Below are positions 52,457 to 61,576 of a stretch of 64,000 bases of DNA, in pieces; within the stretch, counting starts at the first letter, position 1; each line of letters opens with the position of its first letter. The notes under the pieces were generated by a model. It made no database searches. It saw nothing but the letters and a program-made list of their open reading frames with translations, and was not told the origin of the DNA. A program made the translations under genes and the position numbers. The stretch is from contig NZ_JAHQYI010000001.1 of assembly GCF_019061125.1 (NCBI RefSeq), positions 682,001 to 746,000 on the forward strand, in the 5' to 3' direction. Source of the DNA: Microbacterium sp. NC79 (GTDB lineage: Bacteria > Actinomycetota > Actinomycetes > Actinomycetales > Microbacteriaceae).

Positions 52457-53317
52457 GTGGCGTCGCTGGTGCAGCCTCCGGTGCGTTGGCCTGACGGCTG
52501 GCGCTGGCCCAGGGTCCACCAGCGCATGCTCTATATCGGCGTGGGAAGCGCCGTGGCGCTGGTACTCGGCGTGCTCTTCCGGAGCCTGCCCGTCATCCTC
52601 GTGAGCGCCCTGATTTCGTTCGTCTGCCTCGCGCTCTGGTACGAAAGTCGAGAAAAGTACCGAACGAGTCAGCTCGTCAATGCGGTCACCCTCACCGAAG
52701 CATTGGCGGCGCCGCCAGACAGCTGGGTGCACTTCTTCCGCGAGCGGCGACGCTCGATTGGCGTGCTCGTACTGATGTTTTTGATCGGTGCTGTCTTTAG
52801 CTTTGTCGGCGTGTTGACGTGGATTATTCAGCCAGCCGACTCTGTGGTGGTGGTGCGCACCGTTGGTACCGCCGCTGGTTTGCTCGGCGTGCTGTTTATC
52901 GCCACGGGATGGCGCGGCTTGGTCGGGCGCAAACGGCTGGGATCGTTTGGGGAGCGACCACTCGGCTTCGCGCTGGGGGAGAGCGCCCTCATGCTCGTCA
53001 CGGTCACGGGTGTCGCGTACGTGCCCTGGACAGATATTCTCGCTGTCGAAGCCACCCAGGCCGACCGCGACTCGAAAGACGACGATCACCCCGGTGTGAT
53101 GTGGCTGAACCTCACCGTTCGCCGCGCGGATGGCTCCTCAACCCCTGTCATGCTCGCGCCCATGACAAGTGAGGTGCACCCCTGGGTGACGTACGCCGCG
53201 ATAGCAATGGCGGCGGCGAACCCGGAATTCCGCGCTCGTCTGGGAACCTCACGGGCGCAGGCAGAATTGGACGCCTGGCACGCCTACGCAACCGGCTCGC
53301 GCAACGCGTCGCGCTAA
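52457..53317 (+). CDS. Membrane protein of unknown function
   Basis: The 286-residue protein has four predicted helices in two pairs (~26-62 and ~100-155). A C-terminal cytosolic domain contains 'VAYVPWTDILAVEATQA' and 'VMWLNLTVRRADGS', a beta-rich layout reminiscent of PH-like domains, but I do not recognise a family. The GTG start is 4 nt after the lpdA stop, so the two are likely co-transcribed. Confidence 0.7.
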   Translation: MASLVQPPVRWPDGWRWPRVHQRMLYIGVGSAVALVLGVLFRSLPVILVSALISFVCLALWYESREKYRTSQLVNAVTLTEALAAPPDSWVHFFRERRRSIGVLVLMFLIGAVFSFVGVLTWIIQPADSVVVVRTVGTAAGLLGVLFIATGWRGLVGRKRLGSFGERPLGFALGESALMLVTVTGVAYVPWTDILAVEATQADRDSKDDDHPGVMWLNLTVRRADGSSTPVMLAPMTSEVHPWVTYAAIAMAAANPEFRARLGTSRAQAELDAWHAYATGSRNASR

Positions 53318-53342
53318 TCCTCGATCATGACCGGAAAACACG

Positions 53343-53374
53343 TCGGCGCCGCCCCAAAAAGGAGACGGCGCCGA
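53343..53374. terminator. Hairpin between converging genes
   Basis: A 9-bp perfect stem, TCGGCGCCG / CGGCGCCGA, and 14-nt loop with an A5 run lie between the membrane-protein gene and accA3. It is a plausible shared terminator. Confidence 0.65.
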
Positions 53375-53388
53375 ATACGCGTGCAGTC

Positions 53389-55155
53389 TTAGCTGATCGT
53401 GAGCAGCTGGTGTCCGGCTGACACCGTTGCGCCCGCCTCGGCATTGATCGCGCCGATCACACCATCCTTGTGAGCCTGGATGGGCTGCTCCATCTTCATC
53501 GCCTCGAGGACGACCACCAAGTCACCCTTGACAACCTGCTGGCCCTCTTCGACCGCGATCTTGATGACGGTTGCCTGCATGGGGCTCTTGACGGCATCGC
53601 CTGATGCGCCGGAACCAGCGGCGCTGGCTGCGTGCGAACGGCGGGCGGGGGGAGCGGCAACGGGGCGGCCCACGGCTTGCGTTGCCACGATGTGGTCGGG
53701 CAGGCTCACCTCGAGGCGCTTACCAGCGACCTCAACAACGACGGTGTGACGACCGGGTGCGGCTTCGGGAGCCTCCATCTCGCCATCCCAAGCCGGGATT
53801 TCGTTGACAAACTCGGTTTCGATCCAGCGCGTGAAGATACCGAAGGTACCGTCCTCCGCGGTGAATGCCGGCTCGGTGACGACCTGACGGTGAAAAGGCA
53901 GCACCGTCGGCATGCCGGTCACTTCGAACTCATTGAGCGCGCGACGGGCGCGAGCAAGCGCCTCGTTGCGGTCGCGGCCGGTGACGATAATCTTCGCGAG
54001 CAACGAGTCAAACGCGCCAGAAATGGTGTCGCCCTGGGTGACACCCGAGTCCAGGCGAATGCCCGGGCCGCCAAACGTCTTGAACGTCTTGATGGGGCCG
54101 GGCTGGGGGAGGAAACCGCGGCCCGGGTCTTCACCGTTGATGCGGAACTCAAAGGAGTGGCCGACCGGAGCGGGGTCGTCGTAGCCGAGGGTCTCTCCTG
54201 CGGCGATACGGAACTGCTCACGGACAAGGTCAATGCCGGTGATCTCTTCAGAGACCGGGTGTTCCACCTGCAGACGGGTGTTGACCTCAAGGAAGGAGAT
54301 GGTTCCGTCTGCACCGATCAGGAACTCACAGGTTCCGGCGCCGACGTAGCCGACCTCCTTGAGAATCTTCTTTGACGCGTCGTACAGAATCGCGTTCTGC
54401 TCGTCGGTCAGGAACGGCGCGGGCGCCTCCTCGACGAGCTTTTGGTGGCGACGCTGCAGAGAGCAGTCGCGCGTCGAAATGACCACGACGTTGCCAGCGG
54501 AGTCGGCGAGGCACTGCGTCTCGACGTGGCGAGGCTTGTCGAGGTACTTCTCTACGAAGCACTCACCGCGACCGAAGGCGGCAATCGCCTCACGTGTGGC
54601 GGATTCGAACATCTCGGGGATCTCGTCGACGGTGCGGGCAACCTTTAGACCGCGACCGCCGCCACCGTAGGCAGCCTTGATTGCGATCGGCAGGCCCGCC
54701 TCCTTCGCGAAGGCGATCACTTCATCCGCGGTTTCGACCGGGCCCGGGGTGCCGGGAGCGAGCGGTGCGCCCACCTTCTCGGCAACGTGGCGCGCTGTCA
54801 CCTTGTCACCGAGGGCATCAATTGCTTCGGGCGATGGGCCGATCCATGTGATGCCTGCGGCAATGACGGCGCGGGCGAACTCGGCGTTTTCGGCCAAGAA
54901 GCCGTAGCCGGGGTGGATCGCGTCTGCACCGGAACGGCGAGCGATCGACAGGATCTTGTCGATGACGAGGTACGTGTCGGCGCTGGTCTGGCCGTCGAGT
55001 GCGTACGCTTCGTCGGCCAGGCGGGTGTGCATGGCGTCACGATCCTGATCGGCGTAGATCGCTACCGAAGCGATCGCGCTGTCACGTGCGGCGCGGATGA
55101 TTCGTACGGCAATCTCGCCGCGGTTCGCGATGAGAACCTTCGAGATTTGAGGCAT
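53389..55155 (-). CDS. accA3: Acyl-CoA carboxylase alpha subunit (biotin carboxylase + BCCP)
   Basis: The 588-residue protein has a biotin carboxylase domain ('[18 protein letters not shown]', ATP-grasp loop '[13 protein letters not shown]', '[24 protein letters not shown]') and a C-terminal biotinyl domain. The modified Lys is in EAMKMEQP (~554), linked by an Ala/Pro-rich hinge. It carboxylates biotin for acetyl- and propionyl-CoA carboxylases with the AccD-type subunit at 61573. The start at 55155 is [14 protein letters not shown] lies 7 nt upstream. It follows maf on the same strand. Confidence 0.96.
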   Translation of the reverse strand: MPQISKVLIANRGEIAVRIIRAARDSAIASVAIYADQDRDAMHTRLADEAYALDGQTSADTYLVIDKILSIARRSGADAIHPGYGFLAENAEFARAVIAAGITWIGPSPEAIDALGDKVTARHVAEKVGAPLAPGTPGPVETADEVIAFAKEAGLPIAIKAAYGGGGRGLKVARTVDEIPEMFESATREAIAAFGRGECFVEKYLDKPRHVETQCLADSAGNVVVISTRDCSLQRRHQKLVEEAPAPFLTDEQNAILYDASKKILKEVGYVGAGTCEFLIGADGTISFLEVNTRLQVEHPVSEEITGIDLVREQFRIAAGETLGYDDPAPVGHSFEFRINGEDPGRGFLPQPGPIKTFKTFGGPGIRLDSGVTQGDTISGAFDSLLAKIIVTGRDRNEALARARRALNEFEVTGMPTVLPFHRQVVTEPAFTAEDGTFGIFTRWIETEFVNEIPAWDGEMEAPEAAPGRHTVVVEVAGKRLEVSLPDHIVATQAVGRPVAAPPARRSHAASAAGSGASGDAVKSPMQATVIKIAVEEGQQVVKGDLVVVLEAMKMEQPIQAHKDGVIGAINAEAGATVSAGHQLLTIS

Positions 55156-55162
55156 GACAGCC

Positions 55163-55168
55163 AGCCTA
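55163..55168 (-). promoter_or_regulatory. -10 box TAGGCT of accA3
   Basis: TAGGCT lies 7 nt before the ATG at 55155 (one more than the usual 6 in this window). It suggests a leaderless or near-leaderless transcript separate from maf. Confidence 0.5.
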
Positions 55169-55233
55169 CCGAGCGAAAGGCTCTCTTTTTTGAGCACTCT
55201 CAATAAAGTAATGAGAAAATCGTTGAGCGGAAC

Positions 55234-55881
55234 CTACAGTCGGTTCCAGAGGGATGGCCAGGAGATTCCGAGCCGCGTCGTGAGGGCACGAATCGTTGAG
55301 AGAGACATTCCGACCACTGTCGATGGGTCGCCCTCCACACGATCAATGAAGGGAGCACCGAGGCTGTCGACGGTGAATGCCCCCGCGACCTGGAGAGGCT
55401 CACCGGTCGCAACGTATGCGGCGATCTCTTCATCTGAAATATCGGCCACGAAGTGAACGGTGGCATCTGCCACGTCGTCAGCCGCGTCAACCACGGCCCC
55501 CTGTTGTACCAGCAGGACGCTGTGCCCAGAGTGCAGCACACCCGACTGGCCGCGCATGTGGAGCCAGCGTTCCGTAGCGGCTTCCGCCGTGTAGGGCTTG
55601 CCGAAGATCTGACCGTCGAGCTCGAACATGGAGTCGCCGCCGATCACAATGCCGGAGAAGTCAGGGTGTGATGAGGCGAGGCCAGCGGCTACGGCGGCTG
55701 CCTTCGCCTGGGCGAGTAACAGCACATGCTCTTCGGGAGTGAGGGGGCGACCGGCCTCCTCCTCAGCGACGGCAACGGCGGCGTCCTCATCGACATCGCT
55801 GGGGATTGTCAGCGGCTCAATGCCGCATTGGCGGAGCAACATGAGTCGGGCGGGAGACGTAGAAGCGAGGCAGACCTGCAT
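55234..55881 (-). CDS. maf: Maf-like nucleotide pyrophosphatase
   Basis: The 215-residue protein belongs to the Maf/Ham1 superfamily, which hydrolyses non-canonical nucleoside triphosphates. 'LASTSPARLMLLRQCGI' is the N-terminal motif, 'VIGGDSMFELDGQIFGKP' the metal loop and 'VAGAFTVDSLGAPFIDRVEGD' the C-terminal signature. The start at 55881 gives the normal opening MQVCLAS. It sits directly upstream of accA3, as in mycobacteria and corynebacteria. Confidence 0.9.
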   Translation of the reverse strand: MQVCLASTSPARLMLLRQCGIEPLTIPSDVDEDAAVAVAEEEAGRPLTPEEHVLLLAQAKAAAVAAGLASSHPDFSGIVIGGDSMFELDGQIFGKPYTAEAATERWLHMRGQSGVLHSGHSVLLVQQGAVVDAADDVADATVHFVADISDEEIAAYVATGEPLQVAGAFTVDSLGAPFIDRVEGDPSTVVGMSLSTIRALTTRLGISWPSLWNRL

Positions 55882-55962
55882 GATGTCAACGCTAGCAAGG
55901 TGCCACCCGACACGGCGGGAATGGCCCTCATTCACCGGAACAGGCCTAGACTCGGTGGCGCA

Positions 55963-56646
55963 ATGACTGACACCTCCCTGCTCCTTGGCGCTCGCGAAGA
56001 ACTCACTCGCGGGCTCCGGGATCGGGGCGCATTGCGCGAACTCCCTCCGGTAAATACCGCGCAGGCGCGACGATCCGCCGTCTTGGTCTTATTCGGGTTG
56101 CGACCCGACCGTACTCACCTTGCGCCGGCCGATGCCACGGCCGCGGATCTTGACCTGCTGCTTGAGATTCGTGCAGACACGCTGCGCTCGCACCCGGGCG
56201 AAGTCTCGTTCCCCGGTGGTTCCGTCGATCCGGATGATGAAAACGCCGTCGCTACCGCTCTGCGCGAAGCAGAAGAGGAGACGGGGCTCGACGGCACCGG
56301 TGTTGAGATCATCGGCCAACTGCCTGATCTGCCGCTGTTGGCAAACAACTTTGTGGTGTCGCCGGTTGTGGCGTGGCGTACCCGCACATTGCCCGTCACG
56401 GTCATGGACAGGGCAGAAACACACGAAGTGCGCCTCACCCCGGTGGATGACCTTCTCAACCCGCAGAATCGGTTTACGTCGGTCTTTCGGCATGAGCGCG
56501 GCGACTTCCGCGGGCCCGCGTTCGACATTGGTGGCGCGACGGTGTGGGGCTTCACCGCGCTCGTCATCGACCACCTGTTCGAGGTGGCAGGGTGGACGCG
56601 TCCGTGGGACGAATCCGACCTGCGCGACATTTTCACGTTGCGCTGA
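55963..56646 (+). CDS. Nudix hydrolase, CoA-pyrophosphatase-like
   Basis: The 227-residue protein has a complete Nudix box at ~85-107 ('GGSVDPDDENAVATALREAEEETGL') preceded by 'RSHPGEVSFPGG', the UPF0035 signature of NudL/YeaB-type CoA and acyl-CoA diphosphatases. It probably cleaves CoA derivatives to 4'-phosphopantetheine and 3',5'-ADP. The start at 55963 is MTDTSLLL; the longer frame runs through maf. It is the first of five plus-strand genes inside the acc locus. Confidence 0.87.
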   Translation: MTDTSLLLGAREELTRGLRDRGALRELPPVNTAQARRSAVLVLFGLRPDRTHLAPADATAADLDLLLEIRADTLRSHPGEVSFPGGSVDPDDENAVATALREAEEETGLDGTGVEIIGQLPDLPLLANNFVVSPVVAWRTRTLPVTVMDRAETHEVRLTPVDDLLNPQNRFTSVFRHERGDFRGPAFDIGGATVWGFTALVIDHLFEVAGWTRPWDESDLRDIFTLR

Positions 56647-56805
56647 CCGCACCTGGTTCGATTGCTCCCATCGTTGAGCGGTGCGAGGTGAGACACCTCT
56701 CAACGCGCTCACCCGCGCCGTTTCACGACACCCGAACCGGTTGGGTGAGTACGTTTGTTCGTCACCGATGAGGTGTCATTCAGTCGGGCATGAGATTCTG
56801 TAAGG

Positions 56806-58053
56806 ATGCACGCGCCCCAAGAACTCGACCTGACCATCTCTGACGTCGCCCACGGAGGCATCTTTGTCGCCCGCCATGAGGGCCGGGTCATCTTCGTGTC
56901 CGACGCGATCCCGGGTGAAACCGTGCGCGCCCGTGTCAGCGATGACTCGAAGGCGTCGTTCTGGCGTGCCGAGACGATTGAGGTGCTCGAGGCTTCTCCT
57001 CACCGCCAGGCACACGTTTGGTCGGCAGCCGACGTCTCAGTCTCGCCCGCGCTGCGCCCCGGCGGTGCCGAATTCGGTCACATCACACTGGAGCACCAGC
57101 GCGAGCTGAAGACAAAGGTGTTGCGAGACTCGCTCGCCCGTTTCGCGAAGATTGACTCTGATGTCAGCGTCGCAGGCGTCGGCGGTCAGGAAGATGGCAC
57201 GCGGTGGCGTACTCGCGTCAGCCTGCACGTCGACGGCGCTGGCCGTATCGGCCCGTACGCGGCACGCAGCCACAACGTCATCGAGGTGAACGACCTGCCA
57301 CTGGCGACCGCTGCTATCGAGCGCGCCGCAGACAAGCTGTACGGCGATACGGCTGACCGCATCGACCTCATCCAGGCGGCAGACGGACACGTGCGCGTGC
57401 TGAACCGCACGATGGACGACAAGGGTCAGCCCGTTGAGCGCCAGTCCAGCAAACGCGAAGTGCTCATCGAGCGTGTCGGTGAGCGCGAGTTCCGGGTGGA
57501 CGCTGACGGTTTCTGGCAGGTGCATCACGATGCAGCGACCACGCTCGACGCGGCTGTGCGCCGGGCTCTGCAGGGTGTCGAGATTGACCCGAACGCCTGG
57601 CACCTCGACCTCTACGGTGGCGTCGGGCTCTTTGCCGCGACCGTTGCGGAACTGGGCGGTACGCGCGTCACGAGCGTTGAATCGAACGCTCGCGCGACGG
57701 AGCACGCGGGCGAGAACCTGTCGGAATGGATTGGTGCGCGCGTCGAGACCGCTCGCGTCGACCGCTACACCCGTTCGCTCCTGTCAACGGCATCCGAGCG
57801 TGAGCGCGCGCGTTTGCGTGATGGCGTCGTCGTGATCGACCCGCCCCGCGCCGGCGCTGGTAAGAACGTCGTTTCTGACCTCGCCAACCTGGCCCCTCGC
57901 GCGATTGTTTATGTCGCGTGTGACCCGGTCGCTCTCGCCCGTGACCTCGGCACGTTCGCCGAGCGTGGCTACCAACTCGCCGGGATCGAGGCGTTCGACC
58001 TGTTCCCGCACTCGCACCACCTGGAGACGGTCGCCCTGCTACAGCAGGCGTAG
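56806..58053 (+). CDS. TRAM-domain uracil-C5 RNA methyltransferase (RumA/TrmA family)
   Basis: The 415-residue protein has an N-terminal TRAM domain (~1-60) and a SAM-dependent methyltransferase domain with 'LDLYGGVGLFAATVAELGG', 'VVIDPPRAG' and the catalytic Cys in 'VACDPVALARD' (~372); 'HHLETVALL' ends it. It methylates uridine-C5 in 23S rRNA or tRNA. The four cysteines that hold an Fe-S cluster in RumA are missing after the TRAM domain ('SPHRQAHVWSAADVS' region), so this is a cluster-free form. Confidence 0.88.
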   Translation: MHAPQELDLTISDVAHGGIFVARHEGRVIFVSDAIPGETVRARVSDDSKASFWRAETIEVLEASPHRQAHVWSAADVSVSPALRPGGAEFGHITLEHQRELKTKVLRDSLARFAKIDSDVSVAGVGGQEDGTRWRTRVSLHVDGAGRIGPYAARSHNVIEVNDLPLATAAIERAADKLYGDTADRIDLIQAADGHVRVLNRTMDDKGQPVERQSSKREVLIERVGEREFRVDADGFWQVHHDAATTLDAAVRRALQGVEIDPNAWHLDLYGGVGLFAATVAELGGTRVTSVESNARATEHAGENLSEWIGARVETARVDRYTRSLLSTASERERARLRDGVVVIDPPRAGAGKNVVSDLANLAPRAIVYVACDPVALARDLGTFAERGYQLAGIEAFDLFPHSHHLETVALLQQA

Positions 58054-58083
58054 TCACGCCGTGCCCACGGCCATGCAACCAAC

Positions 58084-58089
58084 TAGGCT
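58084..58089 (+). promoter_or_regulatory. -10 box TAGGCT of leaderless response-regulator gene
   Basis: TAGGCT lies 6 nt before the GTG at 58096. It should drive the three-gene signalling operon. Confidence 0.6.
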
Positions 58090-58095
58090 GGCGCT

Positions 58096-58770
58096 GTGAA
58101 GCGCATTGCCCTGATTGATGATCATGAGTCCGTGCGGCTCGGGCTGGAAGCGGCGTGCCTGCGGGCAGGCCGCACGGTCGCTTTTTCGGGACCGAGCGTG
58201 AGCGCATACCTACAGTGGCGCACGCAGGTAGCCGAGGCGCCCGTCGATGTTGTTGTGCTTGATCTTTCACTTGGCGACGGAACCACGGTGACAGACAACG
58301 TGTCGCGCATCGTGCACGATGGTTCCAGCGTCATCATCCACAGTGTCGCCGATCGTCCTGCTGCGGTGCGTGAGGCGCTCGCGGCTGGTGCTGCCGGTGT
58401 GATCAGTAAGTCGAGCCCGATCGACGATGTTGTGTCCGCGATCAATACCGTCGCGGAAGGGTTGCCATTAGACAACCTGGAATGGGCGTCGGCAGTCGAG
58501 GGCGACATTGTGTTTGCCAATGCGCAGCTTTCGGTGCGTGAGCGTGAGGTACTGCGCCTCTATGCCGCCGGGCTGCCACTCAAGATGGTGGCTGATCGGC
58601 TGGGCATTGCCTACTCAACGGCGAAGGAAAATATCTCTCGCATTCGCTTCAAGTACGTCGACGTGGGCCGTCCCGCCCCGACCAAGGTTGACCTGCTGAT
58701 CAGGGCCATGGAAGACGGCATCATTAATGACCCAAACGAGGATCACGGAGACAACGGTGGTCGCCGCTGA
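58096..58770 (+). CDS. NarL/FixJ-type response regulator
   Basis: The 224-residue protein has a receiver domain (acidic 'IDDHES', phospho-acceptor Asp56 in 'VVVLDLSL', switch Ser, Lys in 'GVISKSSP') and a LuxR-type HTH ('LSVREREVLRLYAAGLPLKMVA'). It should bind DNA as a phosphorylated dimer. It overlaps the histidine kinase gene by 14 nt. Targets are unknown; its own operon is the first place to look. Confidence 0.9.
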   Translation: MKRIALIDDHESVRLGLEAACLRAGRTVAFSGPSVSAYLQWRTQVAEAPVDVVVLDLSLGDGTTVTDNVSRIVHDGSSVIIHSVADRPAAVREALAAGAAGVISKSSPIDDVVSAINTVAEGLPLDNLEWASAVEGDIVFANAQLSVREREVLRLYAAGLPLKMVADRLGIAYSTAKENISRIRFKYVDVGRPAPTKVDLLIRAMEDGIINDPNEDHGDNGGRR

Positions 58771-59950
58771 CGGGATGCCGGGGCGTCACGAGGTCTTTGC
58801 CGCCGGTTCCTTTACAAGCAAGCGCATTGAGCGCATCGTTCAGATTGCGGCGGCCGTCGGCTCGTTGATCGTCGGTCTGCAGGCATTTTTCGCGGCGCTC
58901 GGCAGCACGGATGCCGGCGTGTGGCACGTGCCATTTGCGATTGCGATCTTCACCACGCTGTTTGCGTTCATCATTTCCTGCACCACCGGACGGCACCTGC
59001 GCCTCACGGCGATCAGTTTTGTCGCGGTATATACACTCGTGGTCGCCGCGTGGCCGTGGGTGACTGACCACGCGAGCAATCCCGGCTACACCCAACCGTG
59101 GATTTGGTACGTCACGAACATTGCCACCATGGCCGCCGTTCTCGTCATGCCGCTGCCGTGGCAGATTGCGTTCACGATCGGTCTGCCTGTGCTGTTCTTC
59201 GGCGCTCGCATGCTGCAGGTCGACTTTGCACAGGACTACTGGGCATCCAATGCTTTCGATCTCTCCTTCGGACTCTGCCTTGGGGCGATTCTGCTCATCC
59301 TGATACGCACGATGCGCGCCACCGGGCGCGCGGTGGATGAAGCGCGCGGAACCGCGCTGGCGGAGTACACGCAGGCGGCGGCTGCCGAGGCGGCCGAGTC
59401 GGAACGCATTTCCATGGCCGCCCTCATGCACGACAGCGTGATGGCCGCCCTCATTTCGGCAACCCGTGCCACCACGGATCGTGAGCGAGCGTTGACCGTG
59501 GTGATGGCCGAAGAAGCCCTCACCGGGCTCGCAGACGCAGAATCAGACGAACGCATTGCACTCGGCCGCCCCATTAGCGCCCGCGTTATTGCCGCCGACC
59601 TCGCCAATGCTGCACGCGACTATGGCATCGACCTCACGATCGCGCAGCCGCTCGACGAAGAGGTGCCTGGCCACGTCGCGCGCGCCCTGACGCTGGCAGC
59701 CACTCAGGCGATTGCGAATGCCGTTCAGCACGCGGACGGGGTGGGTCTGGACGTTGTCGTGTCGGCAACGGCAACATCGTGCGCCGTGCGGGTCAGTGAC
59801 GCAGGCGGCGGCATCGACTTCACCTCGATTCCGGCGGATCGGCTGGGGATTCGGGCATCGATCTACGCGCGTATGGCAGCGGTGGGCGGAACCACAGAAA
59901 TTACCTCAGAGCCGGGAAAGACCGTCATCGACATGAGGTGGCGGCGATGA
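58757..59950 (+). CDS. Sensor histidine kinase (NarX/DesK-like)
   Basis: The 397-residue protein has six membrane helices (~30-190), a coiled linker, an H-box ('MAALMHDSVMAALI', His ~225) and a compact ATPase with N-box 'ATQAIANAVQHAD' and G-box 'VSDAGGGIDF'. The H-D pair fits HisKA_3 kinases that pair with NarL-type regulators. I choose the GTG at 58757, 6 nt after GGAG; the ATG at 58727 has no ribosome site. It is the cognate kinase of the upstream regulator. Confidence 0.83.
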   Translation: MVAADGMPGRHEVFAAGSFTSKRIERIVQIAAAVGSLIVGLQAFFAALGSTDAGVWHVPFAIAIFTTLFAFIISCTTGRHLRLTAISFVAVYTLVVAAWPWVTDHASNPGYTQPWIWYVTNIATMAAVLVMPLPWQIAFTIGLPVLFFGARMLQVDFAQDYWASNAFDLSFGLCLGAILLILIRTMRATGRAVDEARGTALAEYTQAAAAEAAESERISMAALMHDSVMAALISATRATTDRERALTVVMAEEALTGLADAESDERIALGRPISARVIAADLANAARDYGIDLTIAQPLDEEVPGHVARALTLAATQAIANAVQHADGVGLDVVVSATATSCAVRVSDAGGGIDFTSIPADRLGIRASIYARMAAVGGTTEITSEPGKTVIDMRWRR

Positions 59951-61002
59951 ACCTCACCACTCGCACAGCCCTTCTCCTCGTTGGCATCGTTTTCACTGCC
60001 TATCATGCGGCGCGCACGCTCTTTTGGACCGGGCCAGTGATGCATCCGATCCTGGTGATCATCACGGTGTGTTTTGGTGCGCTTGCCACCCTGATCGCTC
60101 TGTTTGCGGAGCCCCGAACCCCGGCAGTCGCCATCGACGCACCGCTGACGGCCGGAGGCAATGGCCCCAAGGTCTTGCCGATGTGGGCGGCAGTTCTCGC
60201 CCTTGTTGCCGCAGCGCTCACGCCCACCGCCATTGCCATCGGGGTCGGGCGAGACCACGTCGATGCGCCGTACGCCACGGGCTACATCGGCGGCATCGGA
60301 CTTCTCATGACGGTCGTGATGATCCGTCGACGCGTTATGTGTGCGTTGCTGGGCGTGGCTCTCCTGGTGATTGGCTCGGTCATATGGCTCGGCCCGCTTG
60401 GCGCGTTCTCGTTCGGGCTGGTCGGCGCCATCATGTGGGTGAGCGTTGCGCAAATCATCATGCATTCCCTTGATCGCGCCTCCCGCGACACTGTGCGTCT
60501 CATTGAACTGCAGCGAGCAGCGGCCGCGTGGCAGGCCGCGCAGTCTGTGCGTCGCCGTGAGCGTCGCGTGCGCGTGCAGTTTGCGTTACAGGTGGCAGGA
60601 CCCCTCCTCACCAGAATGATTGGGCAGGGCGGCGCACTGACCAGCGAGGAGCGCGCAGAAGCGCGCGTCGCCGAAGGCACGCTGCGCGACGAACTACGGG
60701 CACCGAACCTGTTGGATACGCGCGTGCGCGTCGCCATCGAGCAAGCGCGAAGGCAGGGAAGCACCGTGACGCTGCTTGACGAGGGCGGCCTGGACGGTCT
60801 GACCGAGGAAGAGCTTGGTCGAATCCGCGGCGAAATCGCTGACGCGATTGCCAGCGCGCCCTCCGCGCGCATCATCGTGCGGAGCTCGCGCCACCCAGAG
60901 ATCGCGGTGACGGTCGTCGGACGCTCCGCCGCTGGTGACGGGCTGACACCGGAAGACACCGTGGAACTGTGGCAGGAGATTGCCCGCGCGACCACAAACT
61001 GA
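59947..61002 (+). CDS. Kinase-like membrane protein lacking a phospho-acceptor
   Basis: The 351-residue protein has five to six membrane helices (to ~180) and then a cytosolic region. The layout mimics a histidine kinase: a charged helix ('RRRERRVRVQFALQ'), a helical pair ('ERAEARVAEGTLRDELRAPNLL') and a small alpha/beta domain ('GSTVTLLDEGGLDGL', 'IAVTVVGRS'). No H-box, N-box or G-box is visible. It overlaps the kinase gene by ATGA. It may be a partner or decoy of the kinase. No named family is recognised. Confidence 0.7.
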   Translation: MNLTTRTALLLVGIVFTAYHAARTLFWTGPVMHPILVIITVCFGALATLIALFAEPRTPAVAIDAPLTAGGNGPKVLPMWAAVLALVAAALTPTAIAIGVGRDHVDAPYATGYIGGIGLLMTVVMIRRRVMCALLGVALLVIGSVIWLGPLGAFSFGLVGAIMWVSVAQIIMHSLDRASRDTVRLIELQRAAAAWQAAQSVRRRERRVRVQFALQVAGPLLTRMIGQGGALTSEERAEARVAEGTLRDELRAPNLLDTRVRVAIEQARRQGSTVTLLDEGGLDGLTEEELGRIRGEIADAIASAPSARIIVRSSRHPEIAVTVVGRSAAGDGLTPEDTVELWQEIARATTN

Positions 61003-61045
61003 TCGACTCTGCCCGAGCCGGGCAACCAGGTCGTGAAAAAGATGG

Positions 61046-61075
61046 GGCGGGGTGGTGCCTTGGCACCACCCCGCC
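61046..61075. terminator. Hairpin ending the signalling operon
   Basis: GGCGGGGTGGTGCC-TT-GGCACCACCCCGCC forms a 14-bp stem 43 nt past the last stop. No T-tract follows. Confidence 0.65.
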
Positions 61076-61357
61076 GGGAGCGAGATTGTTACCCGAAAAC
61101 AATCCCGCAAAAGCCGGGTAAAAATCTGGCACGTCTACCCTGGGACGTGCAGTCCGGCTAACGCATTGCGTTTGCCTCTTCAGTATGCGACGCCGCAGTC
61201 ATCGGTGTCTGTAGGTACTTTGGGGGACAAAAGGGTGGATTTTGGTGTTTCCCGGGCGCGTCGCAACTCACATTCGGTGGTTCAGAGCGTGCAACGGACG
61301 ACATCACCCGTCTGGCAACGGCGCGCGTTGCCTCGAGATCGCCGCTGGGGGAGAGGC
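61076..61357. other. Intergenic region without recognised features
   Basis: This 282-bp stretch between the hairpin and the accE stop codon holds no supported gene. A minus-strand frame overlapping accE (61158-61430) has no ribosome site or family features and is not called. Confidence 0.6.
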
Positions 61358-61576
61358 CTAGCGAGCCCAGGACCCGAATCCGATGTTGCGGTCGGGAGAG
61401 CTTCTCATTTGTCGCCGTGTGCGCATCCACTCGGAAAGGCCCGGTTTGTCCTCGGTCTTTGCCGCTTCGACTTCGGCGACGTAGGTCTCAGAGATGACAG
61501 CGATGACCGCAGCCAGCTCTTCCGGCGTCGGTTCGCCGCTGGTGACCGCAATCGACAGGTCGGGGTTCTCACTCAC
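61358..61576 (-). CDS. accE: Acyl-CoA carboxylase epsilon subunit
   Basis: The 72-residue protein matches the ACC_epsilon family: '[19 protein letters not shown]' near the start, a variable charged middle and a Trp-containing basic end ('[10 protein letters not shown]'). In Streptomyces and mycobacteria this small subunit stabilises the alpha-beta carboxylase complex. The GTG start overlaps the accD stop (GTGA). Confidence 0.88.
   Translation of the reverse strand: MSENPDLSIAVTSGEPTPEELAAVIAVISETYVAEVEAAKTEDKPGLSEWMRTRRQMRSSPDRNIGFGSWAR

Noticed and set aside
61158..61430. 90-codon minus-strand frame overlapping accE
   Set aside because: No ribosome site, promoter box or family features; it overlaps a conserved small subunit gene in another frame.
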